DNA from: Primulina eburnea
Lineage: Eukaryota > Streptophyta > Magnoliopsida > Lamiales > Gesneriaceae
DNA length: 64,000 bases
Assembly (NCBI RefSeq): GCF_022965805.1
Contig: NC_133103.1
Span: 44,561,610 to 44,625,609, forward strand
Direction of reading: 5' to 3'
How positions within the stretch are numbered: position 1 is the first letter of the stretch; each line of letters starts with the position of its first letter. This document shows, piece by piece, positions 1-13,043 of this stretch. The position numbers and the translations under genes are program-made. The notes beneath the pieces are model-generated. The model was not told where the DNA came from, searched no databases, and was given only the letters and a program-made list of their open reading frames with translations.

Positions 1-1504
1 AGAGCCGGCAAGGCTCGTTCACACAACTATCAACTCAAAACATCGTAAAAATAACAGTACAACTACATGGTGCATCTCCCCGATAAATGTATGACTCCAT
101 AATATAGTATATATATATATGGGAACTCTCAACCATGACTCAACGACTGGGCACCACTACCTGACGCTCCACCAGACGCGTCAAATCCTCCTGGATAACC
201 TGCTATGGCATCAAAAACAACCATAACATAAAAATAAACGAGGGGTCGGGCCCCAATATGACGAACCAGTAATATTACGATAAATATAACTGACATGAAA
301 TAAAATCAAGTAAAATGTGATGCAATGCAATGCGTGAAAGGTAACAACCGATAACGGATATCAAACGGAGTCCAAATGAATCGCATCAACAACAGTAACA
401 GTGGCCACCCGTGCCAGGAACGTAGCAACGCAACATCAAGTCGCCACTCATCCATGCACGTAGCATCGAGGGTATGGGAGCCACCCGCTCAGCCCTCATG
501 CAAGTTATAAGGAGTTATAATCCTACCCACCCGCTCGATCGATGATGCAACAACTCGATAGATCAATATCAATATCAATAGCAATCAAAGGAGTCAAGGC
601 TCGAAATGCTATACACTAACAGTATTAACTCAAATAAATGCATGAATGCAATCACGTATTCACAGAAGCACATAAAGCACACCAAAACTCATTACAAAAT
701 ACTTAACGTCATTCCACATTGCTATAGACATCATAATAAAATAGTTCCTGCGTACCTCAACTGAACCCTTAATTTACCACTGAAATTTCTTAAATATTTC
801 TCGAAACTCCAATCCTGTGGCAAAATCAATTATTGCACATCAATTCCTATCTTAGTTAAATAATCAAGGAATTTATCGAAAGTAATTCCAAAATTCACAC
901 TAAATTTCCAGAACTTATAATTTCAAATCACATCTTAACAGTGTCCGACTAGTACATGTACAGCTCAACAGTCGAAATATCCCAATTTATATAGCTGAAA
1001 ATTCGAAATTCAGTAAAATAAATTCTGAAAAGGTTGATAAATACCTCGAATCGACTCAATAATTCACCTACAATCAATAATACAACATATATCAATTATT
1101 GGAATTCGAATTATTCAAAATACCCAAAATTTCGAAACCCTAAATATCTCAAGGCTTCGAAGTAAAGCTCTAGGAAACTTAAACAGAGAGTTTCCTCACA
1201 AATTCCGGTGAAAATGAGCGGCGGTTTCTGATGGGCTCGAAAAGTATCATGAGATTTCTGTGCAAAATGGGTATCAATGTGTAGTTTACGATGAGAGCTA
1301 TTCGAAAATGTATTTACTTTAATTTTCGGATGATCGAAACGGCCACAATTGATGAAAAGAATTTCAAAATTGAAAAACAAAGAAAACGCAGCTCTCGGTC
1401 GGGAAGATGAAGACGAGGAGAGAGAAAAGAAATTTTACGTTTATCTTTTTTTTAAAACTTACTTATACTAAATGGACTGGGCTTGAAACAAATGGGCTCT
1501 CACA
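1..1504 (-). mobile_element. Gypsy-type LTR, truncated by the window edge
   Basis: This non-coding stretch has the look of a long Ty3/Gypsy LTR. Its right end reads GGGCTCTCACA, so on the minus strand it begins TGTGAGAGCCC, the usual TG start. Only short chance ORFs occur in it. The other end lies left of the window, so I cannot tell whether it is a solo LTR or part of a full element. It abuts pararetroviral sequence directly at about 1505. Confidence 0.5.
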
Positions 1505-2712
1505 TATTATCATACTTAAAACAGATAAATGTTTTTGATTAGGATCAAGAAATGAAATATCTTGAATATTTTCAAAACTTTCAGAATTATGAATTGAATT
1601 GTTATTATTATTTTCAATAACTGAAATACGATAATTTAAATATTATTTTTATGTTGTTTTTTACTTGTTCTTTAAGATTTTCTATCTTTTTAACTAAATC
1701 ATGTATAGTAACTGGATTTTGTTGACTATATTTTTTCTGTAAAAGATTTTTAACTTCTTTCATAGAATATGCTTGTTCTTGTTTTTATCATTATTATCAT
1801 ATATATATGATTAATACAAGATTTTCCTTGTATACAGTTATTACATTCGTCTAGATTTGAGATATCTGATTTATTATATAGAATATCTTCGGAATTATAT
1901 GATTCTAAGGAATTCTCAATTTCACTATCAGAATTATTATTCGAATCCATTATTATTTTAAATAATGTTTTTTTTAAATTTTCATCTATATCTAAATTAT
2001 TAATTTTGTTTTAGCCCAACATTGATTAGCATAATGTCCTTGCTTTTTTGCATTTTCTACAAATTATTAATTTATTTTTGTATTTGTCTGTTTTCCGTAA
2101 ATCATGACTTTCTTTTCTTTTATTCTTTTTCTCTTTTTGTCTTTCAGATAAATGTCTTTTCTTTTTATAGAATTTCTCGTCTTTATATATTATTTTCTTC
2201 TTACCTTTATTAGGTAAGTCCATACCAAATTGATCACAAAATTTACCTAATTGTTTTTTCTCAAGTGAATTTTGTCTTTTAATTTGATTATTTAATTTTA
2301 ATTCATTACAGAGAGCTAAACCCTCTTGTATACAAATATTTATTAATTTTCCATAAATATAATTTTCATAAGGAATATAAATGTCATCTTTTCTTAAAAT
2401 CTTTCAGCAAATAGAAAAGGTAAATCATCTATAAATTTGTCTTTCCAAAGACTATTATTACAGTCTGGTATATCATATATTCGAGATAAAAATGTATCTT
2501 TATACTATCTAAAATCAGTAAGAGTTTTACATTTTAGATTACTTAATAAAATATGAATTTTTTCATCATTACAGTGAATCTACCAGTAAAATGTTCAATC
2601 ATTGTCATTATTAATGAATAAACTGAATTTTCTAATTGAGTTTGATTTTCAATTTTAATTGAATTAAGAATTTCTTCTTTATTAGATTGATTTAAATAAT
2701 TATCTCATCAAC
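1505..2712 (-). pseudogene. Endogenous caulimovirid coat-protein fragment (copy A)
   Basis: Read on the minus strand, this AT-rich stretch encodes pieces of a Caulimoviridae coat protein: a region before the nucleic-acid-binding domain (about 2224-2440), a Lys/Arg-rich segment (2030-2223), a CCHC zinc knuckle (about 2000-2050) and an acidic segment with Asn and Ser (1750-1950). The Cys-x2-Cys half of the knuckle is in one frame and the Gly-His...Cys half is in another, so a frameshift crosses the finger. Further stops break the rest. No movement protein, protease or reverse transcriptase is seen here. The same kind of coat protein occurs in copy B near 39300-40590. This is an old, non-functional integrated copy. 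Confidence 0.65.
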
Positions 2713-2726
2713 CTTTAAATTGGCTA

Positions 2727-2815
<89 letters not shown>
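2727..2815. repeat. (AT)n microsatellite
   Basis: This is an almost pure AT dinucleotide tract of about 89 bp. It lies exactly between the coat-protein fragment and the leader of the same viral copy, where a movement-protein region would be expected. It may mark a deletion junction. Confidence 0.95.
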
Positions 2816-2816
<1 letters not shown>

Positions 2817-3270
2817 CAAAAGTGTAAAATTACTTTATAATAATATAAACTTTGCAGAGACTTTAATATGATTCACGTGATATGTTAATATCAGATTAAA
2901 TGCTTCAATATGTGAAAGCGTATATATTTCTATTTCATTATATTGACATCGTCTTCAACCTCTCGTTCAAAATAAAAAAATTTCAGAAACTTTCGTAATG
3001 AAAATTAATGTTCTCAAAAATTTTGAAAAATCAGAAAACTGAATATTGTCATCTTCGAGACTTCAAAGAAGAACTTTAAAATGCAACACAGTTCTCCTAC
3101 CAGTTATATTCAAAAGAAATTTTCGAGTAAATTTCTTAATATTATTGTGTCCGAACTTCAGACTTTAAGTTTCTTAAATAAAACTTTCATAATTTTTTTT
3201 CCTCAAAAATTCATGATATCGGATTTTTCAGAAGAATGAAAAACAAATTTTTCAAATTAGAGGTATCACG

Positions 3271-3282
3271 GCTTTGATACCA
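3271..3282 (-). promoter_or_regulatory. tRNA-Met primer-binding site of copy A
   Basis: The minus strand reads TGGTATCAAAGC, one base from the TGGTATCAGAGC shared by plant pararetroviruses and Copia elements, where the 3' end of initiator tRNA-Met primes reverse transcription. It sits in a short hairpin, because GGTATCA recurs inverted as TGATACC about ten bases downstream. Confidence 0.7.
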
Positions 3283-3510
3283 AATGCTAGAGTTTTTCTT
3301 AAAAATCATTTTTCTATACATTTATAAACATGATAAACAAAATGTGGAAGCGGATCGAGCATTACCTCCGGTCATCGAATAATTTGTAAGTTTTATGTTT
3401 TCCTCGGATTGAAGCTTTCTTCTGATTAAAGCCTTTTAAATCCTCCAACACTCTCTGTAAATGATGTATTTTTTTTTCTTATGAAGTGTGTTTAGAGACC
3501 TCAATCACTA

Positions 3511-3520
3511 CTATTTATAG
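3511..3520 (-). promoter_or_regulatory. TATA box of pregenomic-RNA-type promoter (copy A)
   Basis: The minus strand reads CTATAAATAG about 230 bp upstream of the primer site. Two copies of a GTCAAAAGAnGTAGGCA repeat start 30 bp apart at 3631 and 3661, upstream of the TATA box on this strand, and could be enhancer elements. Confidence 0.5.
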
Positions 3521-3540
3521 GCATTTTTTCATACCATCGA

Positions 3541-4447
3541 TAAGTTTATTGAGAGCTCGAGAGACAAAAGAAGAGGCGCATGCGTATATCAATTTTCTAA
3601 AGTTGAGGTGCGGCGGCGTAAACATATTTTGTCAAAAGATGTAGGCAATGACCATTTCTTGTCAAAAGAAGTAGGCATGCACTTATCAATTTTTCTACAA
3701 GTTTATTCTTCTCCTTTTGATTTGATATGTGCCATTTTTCTTATAGCTAATTATAGATATTCGATGTCTTGCTGTTCTAACATAGAAGTAACAATTTTAA
3801 AAGGTGATAAACAAAGGGATGGAAGCATGTATTGACAAGAACTATTGTATGTTTTGAAATGAAGAAGCTGACTAACACTCAACAAACTGTGCGAACTTGC
3901 ACCACACCTGGTTGAAAGCGGTGAGGGTTTTGTAGTTAATGAACTCTAAAATAGAAAAGAAGTGGGTATCATACTGTTTCAAATTGAGTTGTAGCAATAG
4001 AATTATCATCATGTTTGATTGACATCTTCTGATTCCGGTATCAGATACCTTTCCTCTGGTATCGACCGCATAAAATGTCAACTTCATCTTAGCAAGGTGG
4101 CTGAGAACAGGAGATGGCAAAGATGATGGTTGTTCTGAATAAGGTTGGTTCTGCTATAAACTATACGAAGGGTATAGGGGAAGAATACCAGTTTTAAAAA
4201 ATATACTTGTATACATGTATATTGTATGGTATCCTTGTATTTGTGTTGATGCCTTACCACAAATATTGATGGGATAAATAACATTTTTAGGATAAACCAA
4301 TGCACAACCTTTGTGGTCAATAGTCTCAAATTTTTTGTCCAGTTGTATTACGATTTATTTTTTAATTGGTGTAGGTATAGACACTATAAATTCAACTGCC
4401 GTCCTATTTGTTTAAAATGACGTTATGGAATATCCCTTTGTTTTTAG
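3541..4447. other. Intergenic, no assignable gene
   Basis: Short ORFs occur on both strands (for example 3872-4120 minus, 82 codons), but none shows a domain I recognise or lies in a convincing gene model. The left third holds the 30-bp-spaced direct repeats near 3631-3677. The minus-strand ORF could be a remnant of the last viral ORF of copy A, but I cannot support that. Confidence 0.4.
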
Positions 4448-4606
4448 AGTGTGTCTCATGGATCATAATCTGTGAGACGGGTCAATTTTACCCATATTCA
4501 CAATAAAAAGTAATACTCTTATCATAAAAAATAATATTTTTTCATGAATGACCCAAATAAGAGATCCGTCTTACAAATACGACCCATGAGACCGTCTCAC
4601 ATAAGT
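4448..4606 (-). mobile_element. Short MITE-like element with GAGACGGTCTC ends, copy 1
   Basis: This stretch of about 160 bp ends in GAGACCGTCTCAC and begins with a related inverted sequence containing TGTGAGACGGGTC. Its AT-rich core holds the TATTTGGGTCAT block on the minus strand. A second copy lies in the opposite orientation at 59313-59484. It sits about 470 bp upstream of the isomerase start codon. Confidence 0.7.
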
Positions 4607-5073
4607 TTTTGCCTTGTCCTTTATTATTATCACTATTATTATTGGTTTTTCTTAGTAAAGTACATCGATTTTCTCATGTTCCTGAGTTAATTTCATACTT
4701 TCGTAAAAATATGCTTCAATTCTCAGCTATATTTTGATTTTTAAACAAAAATATTTATAGAAATTTGATTCTCAAATAATATGGAGGAATATTATCCAAC
4801 ATGATCATGAGTAAATAACCATCGCCAACCAATCAACCTGTGTGTGATGTTAACTTCCATCTCCATGGCAGCAAATATGCATACAATATTGGTTGCCCCT
4901 AAATCTACTTTTCCATTTCCAATTTCATTTTCCAATTTCAAGATTCATCATCATATTATATAAAAATGGATTGATCGATTGAATTAATGTAAAATATAAG
5001 AAATTTTCAAACAATATAAATACCCTTCAGCCCTGTTGGTGTTTGCTTAGTTTCCATCGCTGCCTCCATTGCA
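4607..5073 (+). promoter_or_regulatory. Promoter and 5' UTR region of the plastid isomerase gene
   Basis: This is AT-rich upstream DNA. TATAAATA at 5015-5022 is the best TATA match and would give a very short 5' UTR. A second candidate, TATATAAAA near 4957-4965, would give a leader of about 80 nt. Which one is used cannot be decided from sequence. Confidence 0.45.
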
Positions 5074-8000
5074 ATGGCTTCTTCTGTCTCAGGTTTCTCG
5101 TTGAAGTTGAGCCATAAAAAGCCCACATTTTCCTCTTCGAAATCATCGTTTCAGAACCCATCTGTTGTGCGATGTCCGGTTGCTGATAGAACCAGTCGTT
5201 TCCGGCCGCAACAGGTGGCGCGTGAGATCCCTCCGACGACTCTCTCCAACTCATTAGGTAACGACGTTGTGTTATCGCCGAAATCAGAGATACAGGAGAA
5301 GCCCCGGCTGGAGAAAAAACCCCGGGAGTTGTGGAAAAGGTATGTTGATTGGCTTTACCAGCACAAGGAGCTGGGTCTGTACCTGGACGTCAGTCGAGTC
5401 GGATTCACGGATGAATTCTTCCGTGAAATAGAGCCCCGATTGCAAAAGGCGTTCAAAGATATGGAGGAGCTCGAAAAGGGCTCCATTGCCAACCCAGATG
5501 AGGGTAGAATGGTGGGTCATTATTGGTTGAGGAATTCGAAGCTAGCACCCAAAGTTTTCTTGGCTCAGCAGATTGAAAAAACTTTAGACAAGATCTATGA
5601 TTTCGCTGAGAAAGTCATCAGCGGTAAGGTTAGTTTCTGTATATATTTTAATTGTGGGCAAAAACTTGTGTGCTTATGTCCTTTACAGGATCAAATCAGT
5701 GTTTTTCTATCTGTTATTTATTGTAGCCAATACTTGATCATCCTTTATATTTTTTATACTATCTTATTGTGCTGGACAATCAGCTGCTCAAGCTTGGGTT
5801 TTTAAATTCATTTCTCAGTTTTAGTGATAAGCGTTGAATTTAAATCTTGTTCTAAATGGAAAACTATTGACTGTTTTGAGTGATCCAGTGGGTAGAACAG
5901 CGAGCTTCTCATGCGTTGTTTGAAGGTGAATCAAGAATGCACATTAATTTACTTTAGACGACATTTTAAAGATATATCTAGCAAATTTGGATTAGTTTGG
6001 CTTATCACTTAACACGCATACCTTTCGCAGTATACCAGTATTACTTGGATGTGACACTTTGATTTTGTAGAAAGAAAAACTTGTTATGTATTTGCTCAGC
6101 TAACATAGAGCAGCAAGAACGCTGAATAAACTTCACCTGCTCTTCAGATTTAATTTATTTATAAAGTGTGTATAGATCGATTTTTTGTTATACCCTATAT
6201 TCTTACTAGACTATTCTTTTTTCCTCACCTTGTTGTTTAATCTGATATCATGTCATTCTGCTGCAGATTAGGCCTCCTCAGAAAGGTAATTTTACTCAAA
6301 TTCTTTCCATTGGGATTGGTGGTTCAGCTCTTGGACCCCAATTTGTTGCAGAGGCATTGGCTCCTGACAATCCTCCTCTTAAGGTGCTTAAAAGCGTATA
6401 TTTATTTGTGCATCGTATATCAAACATTGATTAAATTCATCATCCACAGTTATCATATTTTCTCGGTCTAGTGCGAGAGTGTATCTAAAATGCATTTCCC
6501 TTCCATAAGTCATAATTAGAACATGTGAAGTAAATATCCATGCTTTTTGATGAATATCACGTTGTAAAGAGTTTGAGTAAATATACTTTATGCTACACCT
6601 AAGAGTCTTATTAACTTATCTTAAGTACTTATTTCTATCCATTTTTCAGTTAAAGATGTCTTATGCATTGTTGAGCAAAGACTATCACATCAATTTGAAC
6701 CAAACATTGTTTATAAACACGAGCAAGTTTGCTAAATTTATTTTGAACATCTCATAGGTATTTAAAACTTATAAGATGTTTAACTAACTTATAAGCTCTT
6801 ACATCACATCTTAAAATTAAGCTGTAATGATGTTTGAATAAAAATAAGTGATTGAATAAAATGAAAAATCGAGAGGCAAGATGAAGAAATCAAATATGCT
6901 GGAGAGGGAGAGAGGGCAATAGAGGATGCCTTGGGTATTAAGATAGACATTGAGGCTTGCTTGTATTGAATAAAACTTATATGATCTTAAAAATAAGCTG
7001 ATAGCATATACTATATTCAAAGTATTTTACTTCCTTATTTTAGAAAATTATAGGAACTTTTTAAAAAAATTTATATAAATATCTTATTACTTCTTTAAAC
7101 TGCTAGTAAGATTTTAAATAATTTATAACTGAGCCAAATAGGCTCTTCGTCTCTTTTTTTGAGAGACCTGTAAGATTTGAGAAGTGTTAGCGTAAGAACC
7201 TACTACAATTTGAGTAGTGTTAAAGGTGCATGGGATTTTGGGAACTTAATGGTTCACTAGTGTCACAGCGGTTTCTCTCAAATATCAAATTGCAATTTTT
7301 TCTCACTCTTCTCTCCTTAGTATCAACATGATCTGATTTTTTTCTTTGTCTTTTGATCATGTGATCTCCTTATAACCTTTTGGAATGTGTTACATGTTTT
7401 CAAATATCATCAGTTTAGACATATTATATAAGGAAAAGAAGAAAATTAAATATTTTTATTTTGAGTTTTGGAATCTCTCGAGTGTGAAAATTTCTAGTCA
7501 TGACTTAAGCCACTGTCATTCTATGAGATTTATCAGAATTTTCTGGATGCAAAAGTCGCTCTTATGTCGAAACCTAAATACTAATATCACTTGCAAATGG
7601 CAAATACAATTTTATGCGCTAAGCTATTCAAAACATATTTGTTTGATGTCAAAATGATTGAAAAAAGTAAAATTGTCATTGATAATTTGGACAGCAAAAA
7701 ATTTGCCAAACTGGTGTTAAGATAGTGTAGGAAAAATAACAAACTGTCAAGGATTCATCAGTTGACCTTATATACGCGTAAGAGACAAGTGTTATTGGGT
7801 CCTTTCTCTGGATAAAATTCACCGTGTTTATCGCATTCAGTTGAGAGATGATTTAGTGGGAGTTCTCCAATTACCAGTATCTCTAAGAAACTTGAGGTTT
7901 GATTGTTTTCTTAGACCCATTGAAATCCCTTCATGGTAAATTTTGATTGTTTCTGTTTTATGTTATGATGTCCTAATGTCGACTAATCATAACATTTGCA

Positions 8001-11000
8001 GATAAGATTCATTGACAACACAGATCCAGCTGGAATTGATCATCAAATCGCGCAACTAGGGTCAGAGCTAGTATCAACACTTGTCATCGTGGTTTCAAAG
8101 GTATCATCTATCTTTCCACTTGTCAACTTGCTTTCCTGGTGGACACTGCCTGTATGCTGCTAATCTGCTGCTTTCCATTCACCTCTTAGAGTGGAGGCAC
8201 GCCCGAAACAAGAAACGGTCTACTTGAGGTTCAGAAAGCCTTCCGTGAATCTGGCCTGGATTTTGCAAAACAGGTTTTGGTCTCAGGTTTTTCTTTTACC
8301 ATTATTTTTTTCGTGCACTTCTCAGAGTTCCAAATATCAGTAACCTATCATCCTACTAAAGTTACAGAATTTGTTCCTTTGTTCGTTTACTCATCTTTAT
8401 TTTTTAATTTTTTTTTACATTGATCACCTCTATTTTTGTGAGTTCAAATTACTGAGTTTTTTTACAATGAAAATGTTCTGATTTTCGAGAATGTTGTGAC
8501 AGGGAGTTGCAATTACTCAGGAGAATTCATTGCTCGATAACACAGCTCGGATTGAGGGTTGGTTAGCAAGATTTCCAATGTTTGACTGGGTGGGAGGTAG
8601 AACATCAGAAATGTCTGCTGTTGGTTTACTTGCAGCTGCACTTCAGGTTTGTCAATATTCAATTGAGAAGCTTGTACTCCTTTTGTCTTATAAGTTTTTG
8701 TCTAATGGAAGGTTTCTTCAAACTAACTAGCTTCATCTGCATTTTCATCATTATCACTCTCAGGGAATTGATATCAAAGAAATGCTTGCCGGTGCAGCAT
8801 TGATGGATGAAGCAAATAGGACCTCACTGGTAAGACTTTCATTTTTCCTTTCTTGGAAAATTTGGTGCCTAACTATTCTTAATGATTATGATCTTCTGAC
8901 ATCTTTTACATGTTGTACTTAGGCATGTCCTAGATATGTAGTATTCTTCCTGTAAACTTCAATTGCATGGAAAACTTGCTCAATGACTGTCTTTCTTCTC
9001 TATTACAGCTTACTTGTTTTTTTCAATCATTGGTCTTTTACAATTTTGTGATGCATAAGTGTTGTCAAATATAATTGCATATTTTTTCCCCGTATGTTAC
9101 CTCTTGAAACAAATTTACAACAAGAACGAGTAGCACATGACTTGACCCGTTTCATCTTATATTGTTCAGGTTAGAAATAATCCTGCAGCACTTCTAGCGT
9201 TATGTTGGTACTGGGCTACTGATGGAGTAGGATCTAAGGTTTGTGTTTTTTATATTGGACTACTTATAAATATTGGTTGGAGTTATATGTTCCTGTGCCA
9301 ACAGCAAATAATGAACTGAACTTTATTGCTGCTTCAGGATATGGTTGTCCTTCCTTACAAGGACAGTCTGTTGTTGTTCAGTCGTTATTTGCAGCAGCTA
9401 GTCATGGAATCTCTTGGAAAAGAGTTTGACCTCGATGGTAACAGGGTATGCTATTAAACTTTACATGAGAACATTTCTTTTGTAAGTATATATAATATGA
9501 TTATTTAAACTGGATAGTGACGAGAGATTGAAGCAACCTGTGTGGTTTTACTAACTTATTATCATATATTCCCCTGTTTATGTCTTGTTAATAAATTTGA
9601 CTTTGAAATATTTCACCTTTCTGGTACAAACTTATCGCATTGTTCATTCTCCATATCTCTATCAATGACCTTGAGGCCAGTGCAAAATTTGATTGGTTGT
9701 AATTAATGATGATTTTTTACAAACTTTCCTTTTATCATTTCATGCATTTCTTTTACTATAAATTTATATGACTAGTACGTATTCATCATCTGTTCTTCAA
9801 ATGCATGTGCAAATTGGATAAGTAGATTATGTCAAACACTTGGAGATTGTAAATCTCCACGTCATTGGCATCTCTTAAGACAGACAGGCTATGAGGAGTT
9901 TCAACATGAGTTGAGCTTGAAAAATCCAACTGCAATCATCCAATGCACATGTATGTGAGTTAAATGCAAAAGCCTTATTCAACAATTAGTTGATTTCTGG
10001 AAAAAAAAGTCTATGACTATATTCTAAAACTTACAGGTGCAATACTAGTCCAAGAAGTCCATTAGTATTCAAAGCTCAATGTGATAATTAGTAATGTGTT
10101 GTGCAAACTTATATATGTAATGAAGTACAAATATAAAACAGCCTGCATTTCTTAATGCATAGTTTGCGTCGTTCTTGGTTTATTTGAAGGTAAATCAAGG
10201 GATAACTGTCTATGGAAACAAAGGGAGCACTGATCAACATGCGTATGTGTTCATTCAGATTTACTGGATTATTATGGACATGAACAGAGTTTAACTGTAG
10301 TCGATGCTCGAAAATCTCATTATTCCTTCCTCTCTCTTCTCCAGTTACATTCAACAGCTCAGAGATGGTGTCCACAACTTTTTTGTAACATTCATCGAAG
10401 TTCTACGAGACAGGCCGCCAGGTCATGATTGGGAGCTTGAGCCGGGCGTCACCTGCGGTGACTACCTGTTTGGATTTTTACAGGTAAGCGTCCTTCACCT
10501 ATGATTTCTTCAGTTGAACTTTCAAAAATGGGAAGGATGATACTTTGTGCTTTTCAGTCAATCGGCAGCTTTTCGGATCAAATTTTTTTGTTCAATTGTT
10601 TGCAATAATTGCTATGATAGCCATATATTTCCACTGATTTTTCTTATATTTACTATCAAAACTGAAATACAAGCTTTTGAATTATGACGGAGAGAATATT
10701 TCCTTAGAGGAATCCTGTTATTGTTCTTTAGCATGTGTTGCAAAGTCTCTAGCATCTTCTTTACATTCCAGATTTGGTATATAGGGAACAAGATCTGCTT
10801 TATATTCCAATGATCGGGAGTCTATCACGGTAACAGTGCAAGAAGTGACACCTAGATCTGTTGGAGCTCTAGTAGCACTCTACGAACGAGCAGTTGGGAT
10901 TTATGCCTCACTGGTCAATATTAATGCATATCATCAACCAGGTAAAATTTCCGTAATCACTCAATGAACGATTAAAATTTGATGAAGCTAATTCTTGCCT

Positions 11001-11919
11001 TTGACACTAAGTTGGCTTAAAATTTTGAAGTATCCTTTATTATGAATGGATATCACGATTTGTTGATTATTGATTTTTTATACCTATACTAACTATTTTG
11101 TTGGTTCATAAATTGTCTGATTGCTTGTGACATGTCTGCAGGGGTGGAAGCTGGCAAGAAGGCAGCTGGAGAAATTTTAGCTCTTCAAAAGCGGGTTCTT
11201 GTGGTACTGAATAAAGCTAGGTATGCTTACAATGTTTTTGCTGGAGATCATATGGGTATATGTTGGATCCAAAGGACAAACAGCAGCAAAATCTTAGATA
11301 AACAAATATTGAGCCATAAGCACCTCAGGAAAGTCCAAACCTTAAAGACTAATCAGTTAGGGTGGAAAACCTCTCAAATGTATCAGCCACTTCATGAATA
11401 TTTGTGGAAGTGTTGTAAGATCACAACAAAATGCTAATGAAATCTACATGGGTGGAAAAACTTGCTTTGTTTAAATTAAAACAAAGTTCGGATTGGCTCC
11501 TTAACGAGTCACATCCATTTTGTTCTTCTGAACCTAGGTGTCCAGAAAGATTCTGTTTTCTTATTCTATATTATCCTTCTAAACCCTGATATTTTCTCAA
11601 ATTCTGTTCATTCTCTCAGCTGTAAAGAACCGGTTGAACCATTAACTCTCGAAGAAATAGCTGAACTTTGTCATGCCTCTGATGATGTATGTATTCTACT
11701 TGCTGTTTGATTTGAGCGCTTCCCTCATTCTACGAATGTGTGTATAATTTAGTTTGATGATGATTCTTTTGTACTTCTTGGTGACAGATTGAAATGATTT
11801 ATAAGATTATCACGCACATGGCTGCAAATGACAGAGCTCTCATTGTTGAAGGTAGTTGTGGTTCACCGAGAAGCATCAAGGTTTTCTTGGGGGAGTGCAA
11901 TGTTGATGAGATGTACTAG
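5074..11919 (+). CDS. PGI1: Glucose-6-phosphate isomerase, plastidic (14 exons)
   Basis: This enzyme interconverts fructose 6-phosphate and glucose 6-phosphate in plastids and so feeds starch synthesis. Exons: 5074-5628, 6267-6383, 8002-8100, 8190-8273, 8503-8646, 8764-8829, 9170-9238, 9338-9445, 10190-10242, 10345-10483, 10785-10941, 11142-11220, 11620-11686, 11788-11919. All introns are GT-AG and the frame stays open for 622 residues, close to the roughly 613 of Arabidopsis PGI1. The Ser-rich, basic N-terminus of about 35-50 residues looks like a chloroplast transit peptide. Seen motifs are the sugar-phosphate-binding [10 protein letters not shown] (from residue 258), DWVGGRTS (313-320), catalytic Glu402 in MESLGKE, His431 in GSTDQHAY, and Lys536 in GVEAGKK. 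The start codon has good context (GCAATGGCT). No disabling change is seen, so it is probably functional. Confidence 0.97.
6721..7145. mobile_element. Probable MITE inside PGI1 intron 2
   Basis: The ends are inverted: GAGCAAGTTTGCTAA at the left, and the reverse complement of the right end reads GAGCCTATTTGGCTC. The interior is rich in ACTTATAAG and TTATAAGCT. I see no clear target-site duplication, so the superfamily (hAT-like) is a guess. It explains part of the 1.6-kb length of this intron. Confidence 0.5.
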
Positions 11920-13043
11920 TAAGAGTAGTTCAAAAACGTGTTTCCTCATCAATAAGGTGAATTTATACTGTTTTTTCCATCAATGATCATGGCCTTTGGT
12001 GACATTAGCTGGATCCTTATTCGATCAACGAATAAGAATCGTCTTCGAAACTATCTCGTGCGTTAAATTTGTGTTGTATTTATATACCTCGTTATCTATT
12101 TTCTGAGGCGTCTTTTGGTAGTCTTCTCAAACCGTCCTAAGTTTTTGTCTCAAAAAACATAATAAGAGAATAATTCTTATCTTCTTTGAAAGAGAATCTT
12201 CTCCTTCACACTTCCAGTTTTCTTGATTCCATTTTCTTTTCTTTTTTCTAATCCCATTTCCACTAGTTTGAAATTAATTTTGTGCTGTGTTAAAAATTGA
12301 AATGAACATTGCACGGGAGCCCAAATAAAAGCATCAAGAAAAATGGTGTTCCTGGGCTTCTACTTGTAGGAATATGTTCTGATTATTGTTCCATTTGAAT
12401 GTGAATTTTTTTATTTTTTTTAGGACTCGTAACTGTTATCTTTTGAGTACGTATTGAGGAAAATTTTGGTTTTAATGTAGTAGTATGTAAATCAAGCTAT
12501 CCGAGTAAACTGTATTAAGCAAGTCATATGCGACATGGTTGATAGGGAAAATGTTGGTAGGAAAAATCATATTCGTGATTATTTGGTGTCATGTGTGCTT
12601 ATTTCACTAACTCCGATACTAAGGACATTCAACTGTGAATTCTAATTGGAATTGTCTTTTTATATAATAAAAAAAAACCGAATGGAAATTGGCTTTTTTG
12701 GTTTCAGTTTTAAATTTCGAAAAAAATTTATGTAGGTTGATTACGTATCTTTCATATCAATAAATAAACCAAAAAAATATTCAAAGAAAATTTTCGATCG
12801 TTGCAGTTATATCTTCCATTGGAACCGTCGGAGTAACACTAAAAATTGGCTTCTGATTTTTTTAAATTTGGTCTTTTTTCTTTCAAAACAAATAAATTAT
12901 AAAATGTTTTCTGAACCATGGATATTTTAGGAATAATTATTTATTTTTTTATTATAAAATAATGAAAGAAGTGTTATTTGCGTTCTAAAAACTATCAATA
13001 ACGTTATATCTTAACTTTTTAATTTAATTAACAAATGTTATGT
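11920..13043 (+). other. PGI1 3' UTR and intergenic DNA
   Basis: The 3' UTR begins after the TAG at 11917-11919. AATAAG near 12030 and AATAA-type motifs near 12160-12175 are possible polyadenylation signals. The rest is AT-rich without a supported gene, and ends where the ancient Copia LTR starts. Confidence 0.5.

Larger units (their letters stand above)
2816..3540 (-). other. Pararetroviral leader and promoter region (copy A)
   Basis: This non-coding stretch reads, on the minus strand, as a promoter, a leader of about 200 nt, a tRNA-Met primer site at 3271-3282, and then AT-rich sequence towards the coat protein. Caulimovirid genomes have this order. No ORF is conserved. The assignment rests on the primer site, the TATA box and the neighbouring coat-protein fragment. 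Confidence 0.5.

Noticed and set aside
3608..3835. 75-codon plus-strand ORF upstream of PGI1
   Set aside because: It has no ATG in good context, no domain and overlaps the repeats upstream of the viral promoter.
5027..5520. Minus-strand ORFs overlapping PGI1 exon 1
   Set aside because: They mirror the isomerase coding sequence and show no independent feature.
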